Source of the DNA: CATQGW01 sp965242565
GTDB lineage: Bacteria > Chloroflexota > Dehalococcoidia > Bin125
Direction: 5' to 3'
Assembly (NCBI GenBank): GCA_965242565.1
Contig: OZ251457.1
Location: 3,162,001 to 3,226,000, forward strand
DNA: 64,000 nt
In this document: positions 35,582-44,598 of the stretch, piece after piece
Position numbering within the stretch: position 1 is the first letter of the stretch
Layout: every line of letters begins with the position of its first letter
Translations under genes and position numbers: made by a program
Notes under the pieces: model-generated
Told to the model about the DNA's origin: nothing
The model's input: only the letters and a program-made list of their open reading frames with translations
Database searches by the model: none

Positions 35582-36844
35582 ATGGAGCTCAGCCAGGCAA
35601 CCAAAATGCGCGCCGGCGCGCGCGGCTGGTCCGAAGAACTGATCGCCCGCATCGAAGAATCACCGGCCCCGGTCGGCCAGATCGAAGCGCTGCTCCAGAT
35701 CAACATCGAACCCGAGCGCATCGGCAAATGGCTCGACTTCGTCGAGACCAACCCCGACCACCCCTTCGGCACCCGCGCCCAATTCGTCATGTTCCAGCCC
35801 GCCGGCGAACAGGGCCTCAAGCCCACCCCCTCCGCCGACGGCATGCGCCTCACCGACGTCGACATCGGCTCCTACGCCCATGTGCCCGACGTCTGGGACC
35901 TGCAAAACGACACCCCGCGCGGCACCCGCCCCGTCCCCGGCCTGCACATGCCCGCCGGCTACTCCATCTACAACCGCCACGAGGTCTGGGCCGAAGGCGT
36001 CGGCGACCTCTACGAAGACGCCATCCGCGACCGCTGGGTCCCCGCCACCGACCTCGACTGGCAAAACCGCCCCGAACTCTCCCAGGAAGTCGAGCGCGCC
36101 ACCGGGCAACTCTGCGCCGTCTACTCCACCTACGGCATCGCCGAGCAGAAAATCATCAGCAAGTGGTTCGAGGAAATCTCCTACGGCTTCCACGAAGTCA
36201 AACTCTTCCTCGCCACCCAGGTCTACGACGCCGGCCGCAAGGTCGAAGCCCTGCGCAAGCGCGCACTGCTCGGCGACGGCCTGATCGGCAAAGCCCCCCT
36301 CGGCGACATCACCTCCTCCTGGTACGCCGCCCTCACCTTCTCCGACATGATCATCGCACTCGACGTCGTCTACAAGTCCTACGAAGTCACCGCCTTCGAA
36401 GCCGCCGCCGACTGGGCCCGCAGCGACTTCGACCGCGACCTCTTCAGCCGCCTCGCCGGCGACTCCCACCGCCACCTCGAATACGGCCTCAAGCACCTCG
36501 AGTGGTACAACCGCTACGCCGACCGCGCCGAAGAGCACATCGGCATCTTCCTCGCCAAGGCCGAAGCCGCGCTCTCCAGCGAAATGGCCCAGTCCAACGT
36601 CGAGCGCGAAGCGCTCGCCGTCCTCTACGCCGACGGCGTCGAGCGCATCGACGTCGGCATCGAGCAACTCGGCAAACTCCGCGAGCGCCAGTACCGCGAA
36701 TACGTCACCCGCCTCCACCAGGCCGGCATCCACCGCCACGGCGACGCCGTCCCCATCCTCCCTCTCGCCGCCCAGGACCCCCTCCTCGCCAGCCTCAACC
36801 CCCAGGTCCTCGCCGAAGGCACCCTCGCCACCCGCCAATCCTGA
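35582..36844 (+). CDS. Ferritin-like paralogue lacking diiron ligands
   Basis: 420 aa. The core aligns with the upstream gene (LFLATQVYDAGRKVEALRKR against LFLGTQLMDEARHLDVFRKR; AGDSHRHLEYG against AQDESRHLAFG). The ligand positions are changed: Glu161 to Ala, His164 to Lys, Glu207 to a non-acidic residue and Glu237 to Ser; only the last His remains. This resembles the inactive beta subunit of bacterial multicomponent monooxygenases, so a hetero-oligomer with the active subunit is inferred. ATG 35582 follows GGGGAGG. About 75 residues are added at the N-terminus. Confidence 0.78.
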   Translation: MELSQATKMRAGARGWSEELIARIEESPAPVGQIEALLQINIEPERIGKWLDFVETNPDHPFGTRAQFVMFQPAGEQGLKPTPSADGMRLTDVDIGSYAHVPDVWDLQNDTPRGTRPVPGLHMPAGYSIYNRHEVWAEGVGDLYEDAIRDRWVPATDLDWQNRPELSQEVERATGQLCAVYSTYGIAEQKIISKWFEEISYGFHEVKLFLATQVYDAGRKVEALRKRALLGDGLIGKAPLGDITSSWYAALTFSDMIIALDVVYKSYEVTAFEAAADWARSDFDRDLFSRLAGDSHRHLEYGLKHLEWYNRYADRAEEHIGIFLAKAEAALSSEMAQSNVEREALAVLYADGVERIDVGIEQLGKLRERQYREYVTRLHQAGIHRHGDAVPILPLAAQDPLLASLNPQVLAEGTLATRQS

Positions 36845-36925
36845 CCGCCTCTCGCCTTCGGTCTCCCCCGTTGCAGGGAAGACACAGAAGAGAGCGGCCG
36901 GGAATGACGAAAGCGTGAGCAGCAG

Positions 36926-38782
36926 CTAGCCGCTGAGCCGGCGGAGGGCGTTGAGCGGGCCGCCGGGGGTGGGGTCGCTGAGCAGGTCGCCGGCCTCTGC
37001 GGCTTCTTCGGGATCGCCGGCCAGCGTGACGCGGTCGTGGAGGTAGAGCGGGGTGTCGCCGTCGGGGATGATCGCTTCGCCGCCGCGCAGCATGACCAGG
37101 ACGCGGACGCCGCCGGGCAGGGCGATACCGCGCAGCGGCTCGCCGTGCAGCTGCGGGTTGCGCATGATCACCTCGGCCAGGCCGGAGTCGGGATCGCGCA
37201 GCGCGCCGCCCAGACCGGGGCGGAGGACGGCGCTTTCCAGCGTCCAGAGCGCGACCTCGGCCGCGCTGTAGGCCTCGATTTCGAGCGCTTCGAGCTGCTG
37301 ATGCTGCGCGTCGGACCAAGCGATGATGCGGAGGTCGGGATCGCGCGCGCGGAGCGCGCGGGCGAGCTGCGCGGTCTGCTCGGGCGACGGGGCGTCGGTG
37401 ATCACGGCGGCTTCCGCGTCCCTCGGGTCTTGCGCGTGCTCGGCGGGAGCGTCGGCTGATGCGCGGATGATGGAGCGTCCGGCTTCGCTGAGGCGCTCGG
37501 CCAGGGCGTCGGCGAGTCGACCCTCGCCGAAGAGCAGGATTGCGCCGCGACGGGCGCGAGCGTCGGGGCGTCCGGCGAGCCAGGCGAAGAGCGGCGGGGC
37601 GATCACCGTCGTGAGCAGCGCCATCAGCAGCAGCGCGCCGTGCTGGCCGGCGTCGATGATGTGCAGTTCCTCGGCGATTGCGCCGGCGGCGAGAACGAGG
37701 CTGAGGTTGGCGCTGAGCAGCGCGCCGCCGGCGAGGCCGCGCCGCAGTCCAAAGGCGGGCGCGAGGCCGAGCAGCGCGGGCGTCATTTTGGCGGCGAAGG
37801 CGATCAGCAATAGCAGCGGCGCGAGCAGGAAGTGGTCCCAGGAGTCGAAGACCGCGCCGAGGTCGAGCGTCGCGCCGGAATAGATGAAGAAGATCGGCAC
37901 GAAGAAGCCGTAGCCGAGCGCGTCGAGCTTGACGCGCAGGATCGAGCCGTGGCGCGGGGAGATGACGGTGGCGGCGAGTCCGGCCATGAACGCGCCGAGC
38001 ACCAGCTCGACGCCCACGACCTGGGAGAGGGCGACGAACATGACCAGCAGGGCGAGGGCGGCGCGGATTTTGAGCTGGGAGGAGGTCTGCGCCAGCTCGT
38101 GCATCGTGCGCGGCAGGACGGGGAAGCGTCCGCCGCCGTAGCTGGCGGCCCAGAGCAGCACCGCCAGCGCGCTGGGGATCGCCAGCAGCAGAAAGAAGCG
38201 CCAGCCGATGCCCTCGCGTTCGAGCGCGGCGACCACGCCGACGCCGACGATGGCGGCGAACTCGAGCATGAAGCCGCCGACGAGCAGCGGCTGCGCGAGG
38301 CCGCCGAGGTCGGGGCGGTCCTTGAGCACAGGCACGACCACACCGACGGCGGTGGCCATCAGGATGAAGAGCAGCATCGGAATTTGTTCGGACTCGATCA
38401 GCCCGACGCGCTCGATGCCGGTCAGGCAGGCCCAGGTGGCGAAGGCGACGAGGGTGAGCAGGAGCAGGCCGGAGATCAGCGGTTGGCGGAGCGCGACGCC
38501 GGGGATCCACCAGCGGTCGCCGGGGCGGCGGGCGATTGCACCGAGGTTGATTTCGAGGCCGGAGAGGAACATCAGGTAGGCGAAGCCGAAGAGGGCGAGG
38601 AAGGTGAGCCACTCGTTGGGCTCGATGATGCCGAGCAGGGGGCGTCCGAAGATGATGCCGACCAGCACCTCGCCGACGACGGCGGGCAGCATGCCGCCGG
38701 TCAGCCGCCAGCTGACGAACGGCACGAGTACGGCGAGCGCCGAGACGAGCAGGAGCGGGGTGAAATCGACGGATGGTTCCAC
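36926..38782 (-). CDS. Kef-type K+/H+ antiporter (CPA2) with TrkA regulatory domain
   Basis: 618 aa. The N-terminal 390 residues are a CPA2 transporter (GGMLPAVVGEVLVGIIFGRP, LMFLSGLEINLGAIARR, FFVPIFFIYSGATLDLGAVF). The C-terminus carries a degenerate TrkA-N-like Rossmann part (LLFGEGRLADALAERLSEAG) and a TrkA-C domain (GVRVLVMLRGGEAIIPDGDT). Likely a monovalent cation/proton antiporter regulated by nucleotide or ion binding. Its 3' end abuts a repeat tail. Confidence 0.88.
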   Translation of the reverse strand: MEPSVDFTPLLLVSALAVLVPFVSWRLTGGMLPAVVGEVLVGIIFGRPLLGIIEPNEWLTFLALFGFAYLMFLSGLEINLGAIARRPGDRWWIPGVALRQPLISGLLLLTLVAFATWACLTGIERVGLIESEQIPMLLFILMATAVGVVVPVLKDRPDLGGLAQPLLVGGFMLEFAAIVGVGVVAALEREGIGWRFFLLLAIPSALAVLLWAASYGGGRFPVLPRTMHELAQTSSQLKIRAALALLVMFVALSQVVGVELVLGAFMAGLAATVISPRHGSILRVKLDALGYGFFVPIFFIYSGATLDLGAVFDSWDHFLLAPLLLLIAFAAKMTPALLGLAPAFGLRRGLAGGALLSANLSLVLAAGAIAEELHIIDAGQHGALLLMALLTTVIAPPLFAWLAGRPDARARRGAILLFGEGRLADALAERLSEAGRSIIRASADAPAEHAQDPRDAEAAVITDAPSPEQTAQLARALRARDPDLRIIAWSDAQHQQLEALEIEAYSAAEVALWTLESAVLRPGLGGALRDPDSGLAEVIMRNPQLHGEPLRGIALPGGVRVLVMLRGGEAIIPDGDTPLYLHDRVTLAGDPEEAAEAGDLLSDPTPGGPLNALRRLSG

Positions 38783-38794
38783 CGCCGCGCCGCC

Positions 38795-39595
38795 CTAGCC
38801 GTCCGCGCCGTCAGTGTGGGGGTCAAACTCGGCGAAGAAGTCGAGCGCGGCGGCGTTGAATTGGTCGGCTGCGCCGATGTTGACGGCGTGCGGGGCGGGG
38901 ACGCGGATCACGCGCATGTTGGCGGCGTGGCGCTCGGCCCACTCGCGCGCGGGGCGGAAGGCCTCCTCGCGGTCGCCGGCGATCAGCAGCGTGGGCACGG
39001 TGTTGTGTGGCAGCCGCTCGCGCATTGAGGTGTGGGGTGAGGTGTGGAGCATCGTGCGGGCGATGCCGATGGGCGTGCTGCGGCGCATGTCGGCGTCGAA
39101 CTGGGCGCGCTGCGCGTCGGAGAGCGCGCGGGCGCGGCGCGGGCAGAGCGGGTGCGACAGCACCGCCTCGATTCCGCCGTCGGCGATCTGCGCCGCGCGT
39201 TGGCGCGCGCCCGCCGGGTCGCGGATGCGGACGCCGTCGGAAAAGGCGGAATGGGAGTTGGTGACGATGTGGGCGATCACGTCGTCGGGGCGCGACATCA
39301 CATAATTGAGCGTGATGGCCGCGCCGAGCGACTGGCCGACGACGAACCAGCGCTGCGCGCCGACCAGCTCGCGGAGCGCGTCGAAGCGCTCGGCGTAGCG
39401 GTCGGGGTGGTAGGCGGCGGGGTCGTCGGGCGCGGGCGAGCGTCCGTGTCCGAGCAGTTCGATCACGACGGTGCGGTAGCGCTGCCGGAAGGCGTCGAGG
39501 TTGGGCAGCCAGTGGGCGCGGCAGGTAAGGATGCCGTGAACGAAGAGGACGGCCGGGGCGTCGGGCGGCCCGCCGATGTCGTAGGCGATGTCCAT
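38795..39595 (-). CDS. Alpha/beta hydrolase
   Basis: 266 aa. Oxyanion segment VLFVHGILTCRAHW, nucleophile elbow GQSLGA, acid in LLIAGDREEAF and His in PAPHAVNI complete the triad. ATG 39595 is chosen because upstream sequence is repeat DNA. Substrate unknown; esterase or C-C hydrolase of a catabolic route is plausible. Convergent/adjacent to the Kef-type gene with 12 bp between stop and start. Confidence 0.88.
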   Translation of the reverse strand: MDIAYDIGGPPDAPAVLFVHGILTCRAHWLPNLDAFRQRYRTVVIELLGHGRSPAPDDPAAYHPDRYAERFDALRELVGAQRWFVVGQSLGAAITLNYVMSRPDDVIAHIVTNSHSAFSDGVRIRDPAGARQRAAQIADGGIEAVLSHPLCPRRARALSDAQRAQFDADMRRSTPIGIARTMLHTSPHTSMRERLPHNTVPTLLIAGDREEAFRPAREWAERHAANMRVIRVPAPHAVNIGAADQFNAAALDFFAEFDPHTDGADG

Positions 39596-39995
39596 GGTGG
39601 GTACGGTAGCTGCGCCGCACACTTCAGGGGGCAACCGCCTCCTTCCGCCATTCCCGCCTCCATCCCCAATCATTCCCGCCTCCCCTTCCCCGTCATACCC
39701 GCTCCCACCCTCCGTCATACCCGCGCTTGCCGCGGGTATCTCGACGTGAACAGCACCCAACCCCCACCCCCAAGATTCCGTCGCCCCAGACTTGATCTGG
39801 GGACCAAACCTAACGTCGTGCGCAGCGCAGGAGCCCCGAGCGATCCCGCCAACGCCGTTCGCAGGACGTCCCGGTACTCCGCCTCGCTAACCACCGCCGC
39901 ATAGGCCCCAGATCAAGTCTGAGGCGACGGAAGGGAGCCGGGAATGACGAGGAGAGGAAAGTGTGAGCAGCCCCCAGCCCGCAGCCAGCCCGCCC
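39596..39995. repeat. 400-bp gap filled with dispersed repeats
   Basis: Contains a CGTCAT-ACCCGCGC...GACGTGAACAGCACC module near 39709-39757, an inverted CCCCAGA/TCTGGGG hairpin at 39784-39802 and a direct one at 39906-39924 (one mismatch). A GGGAATGACGAGGAGAGGAAAG-like tail then runs up to the next gene's stop. No gene is seen. Confidence 0.85.
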
Positions 39996-40829
39996 CTAGC
40001 CCGCAACCTGCGGACGCGGCGCAGACGCCTGCTCCGCCCCGATCCCCGCCAGATGCCCCAGGTAAATCGGCACCAGCGGCAGCACGCACGGCGAGATAAA
40101 CGAGACGAAGCCGCCCGCGAACGCGATCAGCGCCGAGCCCAGGTTGAGGTCCAGCATCTCGTCGCCGTCGTTGGCCAGAATGTCCACGCCCAGCGATCCC
40201 AGCGCCTCATTGAGCACCACCACGCGATCCAGCGCGATCAGCATCCCCACGAAGATCAGCAGGACGCCCGAAATCACCCCCACCAGCGGCATCCAGCGGT
40301 TCATCTTCCGCAGGAAATTGGTCGACGCCCCCAGCGCCAGCCCCACCAGCAGGAACGGGATGCCCAGCCCCGCCGCGTAGCAGATCAGCAGAATCACCGC
40401 CTGAAAGAGCGACGCCGAGTCCAGCGCCAGCACCAGAATGCCCGCCAGAATCGGTCCTACGCACGGCGTCCAGCCGACCGAGAATGCCACGCCCACCACC
40501 AGCGAGCGGGCGTAATCCGCCGTCGCCCGAATTCCGCTCGCCCGCGGCGCCGCCGACGCCGGCCCGGCCGCGCCGCCGACCTGGAAGCTGCGGTAGAGAA
40601 ACTCGATCCGGATCACATCCGCCAGGTGCAGGCCCAGAATCACCAGCAGCGCGCCCGCCACCCGCTGGAACCAGACCAGCTCATCGCTGAACGCCGAGCC
40701 CAGCGCCCCCAGCAGCGCTCCCAGCGCCACGAACACCACGCTGAACCCCAGCACAAACGCGGCAGCGTGGAAGAACACCACGCGCCGCGCGCCTGTCCCG
40801 CCCCCGGCGACCGCTCCTGCAACAGCCAT
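39996..40829 (-). CDS. CcdA-like thiol-disulfide transporter with permuted helix order
   Basis: 277 aa, six transmembrane helices. In ordinary CcdA the first helix carries SPC and the fourth carries TPC. Here the protein opens with the second-helix block (FHAAAFVLGFSVVFVALGAL), then GWTPC (Cys123), and the normal first helix comes last: LGSALIAFAGGFVSFISPC (Cys248) PLVPIYLGHLAG. The usual start, MLDLNLGSALI, is internal (Met225). Both cysteines are kept, so reduction relay for cytochrome c or periplasmic thiols is plausible. Origin could be a tandem duplication followed by deletion; misassembly is the alternative. Confidence 0.8.
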   Translation of the reverse strand: MAVAGAVAGGGTGARRVVFFHAAAFVLGFSVVFVALGALLGALGSAFSDELVWFQRVAGALLVILGLHLADVIRIEFLYRSFQVGGAAGPASAAPRASGIRATADYARSLVVGVAFSVGWTPCVGPILAGILVLALDSASLFQAVILLICYAAGLGIPFLLVGLALGASTNFLRKMNRWMPLVGVISGVLLIFVGMLIALDRVVVLNEALGSLGVDILANDGDEMLDLNLGSALIAFAGGFVSFISPCVLPLVPIYLGHLAGIGAEQASAPRPQVAG

Positions 40830-41057
40830 ACCGCGATCTTACTCCACTCTCCCTACGGCGGTTCACACTTCCGCCGTACCGCCCCTCATCCGTCATTCCA
40901 GCGCACGCTGGAATCTAAACCCAACTCCGCTCCCGGTGCCGGAGGCCCGAACTGCCCACCAACGCCAGTTCGTAGGTAGTCTCGCTACGCCGTGCCGCGG
41001 ACAGCCGCCGCATAGATTCCCGCTCGGGGGCGGGAATGACAGAAGTGTGAACAGGCC
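40830..41057. repeat. Repeat-bearing intergenic segment
   Basis: Two hairpins: ATTCCAGCG/CGCTGGAAT at 40895-40914 and ATTCCCGC/GCGGGAAT at 41016-41037, the latter followed by ATGACAGAAGTGTGAACAGG up to the stop of the next reverse-strand gene. The placement suits a transcription end or REP-like element. Confidence 0.75.
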
Positions 41058-41930
41058 CTACGCCAGCCCCGCGTCCTCTTCGGCCGCCTCCAGCGTCGCC
41101 ATCGGCGACTTCAGGCCGAGCCCCCGGTTCTTCGCGCGGAAGAGGTAATCCGCCGCCGCGCTCGCCAGCGGCAGCGGCATCCCCTCCTCGCGCGCCGCCT
41201 GCACTGCCAGCGAGACATCCTTCGCCGCCCACTGCAGGAAGAACGTCGGATCGTCGAAGTTCCGCTCCAGCATCGTCGGCATGTTGCCCACGTAGCCGCG
41301 CGCCGAGGCGACGCTCATCACCTCGTAGGTCTGCTGCGGGTCGAGCCCGGCCTTCTGCGCCAGCACCGACGCCTCCATCAGCACCTGCATGCAGGTCAGC
41401 CCGACCATGTTGTTGATGATCTTGGTCATCGCGCCCATGCCCAGCTCGCCCATGTGGAACACGTTGTTGCCGATGCACTCCAGCACCGGCTTGTATCTGT
41501 CGAACGCCGCGCGGCCGCCGCCCACCATCACCGCCAGCTCGGCCCGTTCCGCGCCCACCACGCCGTTGGAGACCGGCGAGTCGAGCAGCGTCACGCCCTG
41601 TTCCGCCGCCCGCTCCGCCAGCCGCCGCACCGTCGAGGGCAGATTGGTGCTCAGGTCGAAGCAGACCAGCCCCGGCTCCGCGCCCTCCAGGATGCCCTCG
41701 TTCCCGCGCAGTACGGCCTCCACCTCCGGCGGCCCCGGCAGCGAGGTCAGCACCACCTCGCACTGCGACGCCACCGCCGCCGGCGACTCCGCCCAGGCCG
41801 CGCCCAACTCAATCAGGTTGGCCGTGTGCTCCTCCACGAGATCGTTGACCACCACCTGGTGGCCGCCCTTGATCACGTTCGCGCACATCGGATTGCCGAT
41901 GTTGCCCGTCCCGATGAAGCCGACATCCAC
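41058..41930 (-). CDS. 3-hydroxyisobutyrate-dehydrogenase-family oxidoreductase
   Basis: 290 aa. N-terminal Rossmann motif VGFIGTGNIGNPM, substrate-binding LLDSPVSNGVVGAE and catalytic Lys in MTKIINNMVG are all present; the C-terminal helical domain is of normal length. Family members reduce or oxidise 3-hydroxyisobutyrate, tartronate semialdehyde or similar beta-hydroxyacids with NAD(P). Specific substrate not readable. Confidence 0.9.
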   Translation of the reverse strand: MDVGFIGTGNIGNPMCANVIKGGHQVVVNDLVEEHTANLIELGAAWAESPAAVASQCEVVLTSLPGPPEVEAVLRGNEGILEGAEPGLVCFDLSTNLPSTVRRLAERAAEQGVTLLDSPVSNGVVGAERAELAVMVGGGRAAFDRYKPVLECIGNNVFHMGELGMGAMTKIINNMVGLTCMQVLMEASVLAQKAGLDPQQTYEVMSVASARGYVGNMPTMLERNFDDPTFFLQWAAKDVSLAVQAAREEGMPLPLASAAADYLFRAKNRGLGLKSPMATLEAAEEDAGLA

Positions 41931-41999
41931 GTTGCACCCCTCTCAGCGCCTCACGCGCAGGAGCGCAGGCTACCGCGCCCGGCCGCTCCGCTGCGTTGC

Positions 42000-42425
42000 T
42001 CAGGGACCGTGGCGCTCGCGGTAGTGGCGTCCGTCGGGCATCGGCAGATCAACGGGCAGCGTGCAGTGCGCCTCATCCAGCAGCTCGAGCAGCAGCTGAA
42101 TGCGTTCGAGCCGCGCGCTCAGCTCTTCGAGCGGTATTTGATCCTCGTAGAAGTTCTGGTGCGTGGTGTCGGCCAGTCCGAAGATGTCGGCGATCGGCGG
42201 ATTGCCCGACTGATTCGCCATGTAGCGAACGATCGCCCAGCCGTCCGCATGGCTGCGATTCGGCCAGCCGCGCTCCTTGGCGATCTCCTTGACCCGATGC
42301 GCCGCGGCGCCCCAGATCTTCTCCGACACCTGGAGCCGATCCCCCTGCGCGATCATCTCCGCCGCGTGCTCCAACATCCGCCGGCTGTGTACCGCGTGGC
42401 TCTCGATTGGCTCGGTCGTCGTCAT
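42000..42425 (-). CDS. PaREP1-like helical protein, pair B copy 1
   Basis: 141 aa: SRRMLEHAAEMIAQGDRLQV, EKIWGAAAHRVKEIAKERGW, NRSHADGWAIVRYMANQSG, HQNFYED, and tail YRERHGP. Closest relatives in the window are the genes at 33391, 33887 and 42486. GAGGTGACC precedes the ATG. Function unknown. Confidence 0.65.
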   Translation of the reverse strand: MTTTEPIESHAVHSRRMLEHAAEMIAQGDRLQVSEKIWGAAAHRVKEIAKERGWPNRSHADGWAIVRYMANQSGNPPIADIFGLADTTHQNFYEDQIPLEELSARLERIQLLLELLDEAHCTLPVDLPMPDGRHYRERHGP

Positions 42426-42485
42426 CGGTCACCTCATCGCTTGACCTGCCGCCAGTCTAGCGCCCTGGCGCTTTGCGGCCTGCCG

Positions 42486-42893
42486 CTACGAGTGACGCTG
42501 ACGGTAGAACGGCTCGTCGGGCATCGGTAAATCCGCCGGTAGCGTCCGATGCGCCTCACCGAGCAGGTCGAAGAGCTCACTGACGCGCTCAAGCAGCCTC
42601 GCGACCTCCTCCAGCGTTCGCCAGTCCTCGTAGGAGTTCTGGCTCGCATGACTGGCCAGCGCGAAGAGGTCGCCGATCCGCTCGTCGCCAGACTGATCCG
42701 CCAGGTAGCCGATAATCGCCCACCCGTCCGCATGGCTGCGGTTCGGCCACCCGCGCACCTCGGCGATCTCGCCGACACGCCGCGTCGCAGCCTCCCAGAT
42801 CTGCATCGACGCCTGCCGACGATCCCCGCACGCCACCATCTTGGCCGCCAGATCAAGCATCTGGCGGCTGTCTCGCGTTTCTGTCGTCGTCAT
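42486..42893 (-). CDS. PaREP1-like helical protein, pair B copy 2
   Basis: 135 aa: MLDLAAKMVACGDRRQAS, QIWEAATRRVGEIAEVRGW, NRSHADGWAIIGYLADQSG, ASQNSYED and tail YRQRHS. The shared NRSHADGWAI block shows it is a sister of the 42000 gene. It lies just upstream of the divergent HARE-HTH cassette. Function unknown. Confidence 0.62.
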   Translation of the reverse strand: MTTTETRDSRQMLDLAAKMVACGDRRQASMQIWEAATRRVGEIAEVRGWPNRSHADGWAIIGYLADQSGDERIGDLFALASHASQNSYEDWRTLEEVARLLERVSELFDLLGEAHRTLPADLPMPDEPFYRQRHS

Positions 42894-42979
42894 CGGCCTG
42901 CTCGGCTTCTCGCTGTGCTGGCGATCTTCAGCGTAGCCGTCAGTCTTCCGCAGGCGGGAAACACGTTGTCAACTTGGGC

Positions 42980-43017
42980 TTGACTCTTTTTCTATCATTG
43001 GCCTATGATTGTCATAG
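42980..43017 (+). promoter_or_regulatory. Promoter with overlapping palindromic operator
   Basis: TTGACT (42980-42985), 18-bp spacer, TATGAT (43004-43009). A perfect palindrome CTATGA-TTG-TCATAG (43003-43017) overlaps the -10 box, with a further half-site CTATCA at 42992. This layout suits repression, possibly by the first gene's own HTH product (inference). Confidence 0.72.
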
Positions 43018-43033
43018 ACGAGGAGATCGACCA

Positions 43034-43888
43034 ATGGACAACTTGACGCACGACGAGATCGAGCTCGGCCCGACGAGCGAATTCACGGCGGCTGCCGAGC
43101 GCGAGCGCGAGCGCCTGGAGGAAGAGCGCGCGACCGCGGATCGCCAGCTGGCGGAAGCTCAGACGGCGGTCAATCGCGCGACTGCGCGGCACCAATCGCT
43201 CGAACGGCTGCTCGACGGTGATCCGGCGGAACGCGGCCACGCTGCCGAATTCATCGAAGCCGCCCGGAGCGAGCTCAAGCGGTTGGATGATCTGCTCACC
43301 GTCGCCGAGCAGCAGGTGTCCGCAGAGCAGGCGAAGCGCGACGGTCTCGCATCTCAGCTCGCCGACCTGAATCGGTTGCTGACTGGTGAGGCAGACGATG
43401 CGGATACGCCTGACGCGCCCCGCGCCGACGCCGACGCAGTGCTTGCGGTGCTCGTCGACCGCGGCAAGCCCATGCACTTCCGCGACATCTACGCCGCGCT
43501 CGCGGATGTCGGCTTCAAAGTCGGTGGCGCCGACCCGGCCAGCACGCTGCTCACGCGGTTCTACGACGATGACCGGCTTGAGCGCGTCGCACGAGGCACG
43601 TACCAGATCTACGAAGATGAGGTCTGGCTCGATCCCGAGCACAGCGTGCTGGATATCGCCGAATGGGTTCTCCAGCGGGAAGGCGAACCGCTTCGTCACC
43701 GCGAAATCGCGAGGCGGATGATCGAGGATGGCCACTGGTCAATTGTCGGCGGGGGCGGCGAGGAGGTAGATCAAGCCACCTACATCGTGAGCTTGCAGAT
43801 CGTCCACGACATCAAGCAGCACGGAGATCGCTCCCGGTTCCGCCGGGTCGGACCAGTCGGCTACGGCACCTACGAAGTGGCTCGCTAA
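43034..43888 (+). CDS. Coiled-coil protein with tandem HARE-HTH domains
   Basis: 284 aa. Residues 15-115 form a long coiled coil (AAERERERLEEERATADRQL...SELKRLDDLLTVAEQQ). Residues 130-200 are a HARE-HTH domain (LAVLVDRGKPMHFRDIYAAL...RFYDDDRLERVARGTYQI), and residues 205-284 a second, more diverged one (WVLQREGEPLRHREIARRMI). HARE-HTH links restriction, modification and chromatin proteins to DNA. GAGGAGATCGACC precedes ATG 43034. First gene of a cassette with a HEPN protein; probably the DNA-binding or sensing part. Confidence 0.78.
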   Translation: MDNLTHDEIELGPTSEFTAAAERERERLEEERATADRQLAEAQTAVNRATARHQSLERLLDGDPAERGHAAEFIEAARSELKRLDDLLTVAEQQVSAEQAKRDGLASQLADLNRLLTGEADDADTPDAPRADADAVLAVLVDRGKPMHFRDIYAALADVGFKVGGADPASTLLTRFYDDDRLERVARGTYQIYEDEVWLDPEHSVLDIAEWVLQREGEPLRHREIARRMIEDGHWSIVGGGGEEVDQATYIVSLQIVHDIKQHGDRSRFRRVGPVGYGTYEVAR

Positions 43889-43926
43889 CGAACCTCGGTC
43901 CACAGAACCAGGACAAGGAGAGTCTG

Positions 43927-44445
43927 ATGAAGAACGGAACACGCGACGACCGGGCCGAGCTGATCGGCCGCGCGCTGCGCATCTTCCGTGACAGCTTCGA
44001 GCCTCTGGCCTGGCAAGCCCGTCGCTGCGACGAGCGCGCCTACCTCCGGCTCCAAGCCGGGGATGACAACCGGCTGACCGCCGAAGACTTTGCGCGCGGG
44101 CGGTGCAGCGCCACGCGCGTGAAGCCCGACCGCGCGATGCTCGAGGACCCGCACAAGATCATCCGGCTGCTGCTGGAGTCGCCGGCAATTCGCGCGGCGA
44201 TTCTCGACGGCGGCGATCTGTGGACCGCACATCTGGAGAAGCTGCGCGTTGCCCGAAACCAGTGGGCGCACTTCAGCCCGCTCTCGGCCCACCTGGTGGA
44301 CGAGGCGCTGGACAGCGCCGAGCAACTGCTCCGCGCCGCGGGCCGCCCGAAGGCGTCAGACGCGGCGGAGCAGATCACGAAGCTCCGAGGCCTCGGGGAG
44401 CACACAATCGTCGCGTTCCCCACAGACCCGCGCCCGGCCGCGTAA
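43927..44445 (+). CDS. Swt1-family HEPN protein
   Basis: 172 aa. FRDSFEPLAWQARRCDERAY, then LEDPHKIIRLLLESPAIRAA and the HEPN motif LRVARNQWAHFSPLS (RNxxxH, catalytic Arg-His pair near residue 112-117). This matches Swt1-type HEPN domains found in RNase effectors. GACAAGGAGAG precedes the ATG, 38 nt after the HARE-HTH stop, so it is one operon. Likely an RNase whose activity is controlled by the partner (inference). Confidence 0.78.
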   Translation: MKNGTRDDRAELIGRALRIFRDSFEPLAWQARRCDERAYLRLQAGDDNRLTAEDFARGRCSATRVKPDRAMLEDPHKIIRLLLESPAIRAAILDGGDLWTAHLEKLRVARNQWAHFSPLSAHLVDEALDSAEQLLRAAGRPKASDAAEQITKLRGLGEHTIVAFPTDPRPAA

Positions 44446-44468
44446 CGGCGGCGGGGTGGCAGGCCCAC

Positions 44469-44497
44469 TTGACATCGCTAAGTCGGCCTGCTAGGGT
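44469..44497 (+). promoter_or_regulatory. Consensus promoter of the small coiled-coil gene
   Basis: TTGACA (44469-44474), 17-bp spacer, TAGGGT (44492-44497), about 100 nt upstream of the next ATG. The leader between is A-rich and unlike the rest of the window. Confidence 0.6.
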
Positions 44498-44598
44498 AGG
44501 TGCCACTCCCGGAGCCAACGGCAAACATTGGAAAGGACGAGCAATGGCGTGAACGACGAGTAAGGAGACAAACGAGCTTAAACAGGCAGGAGAACAAG

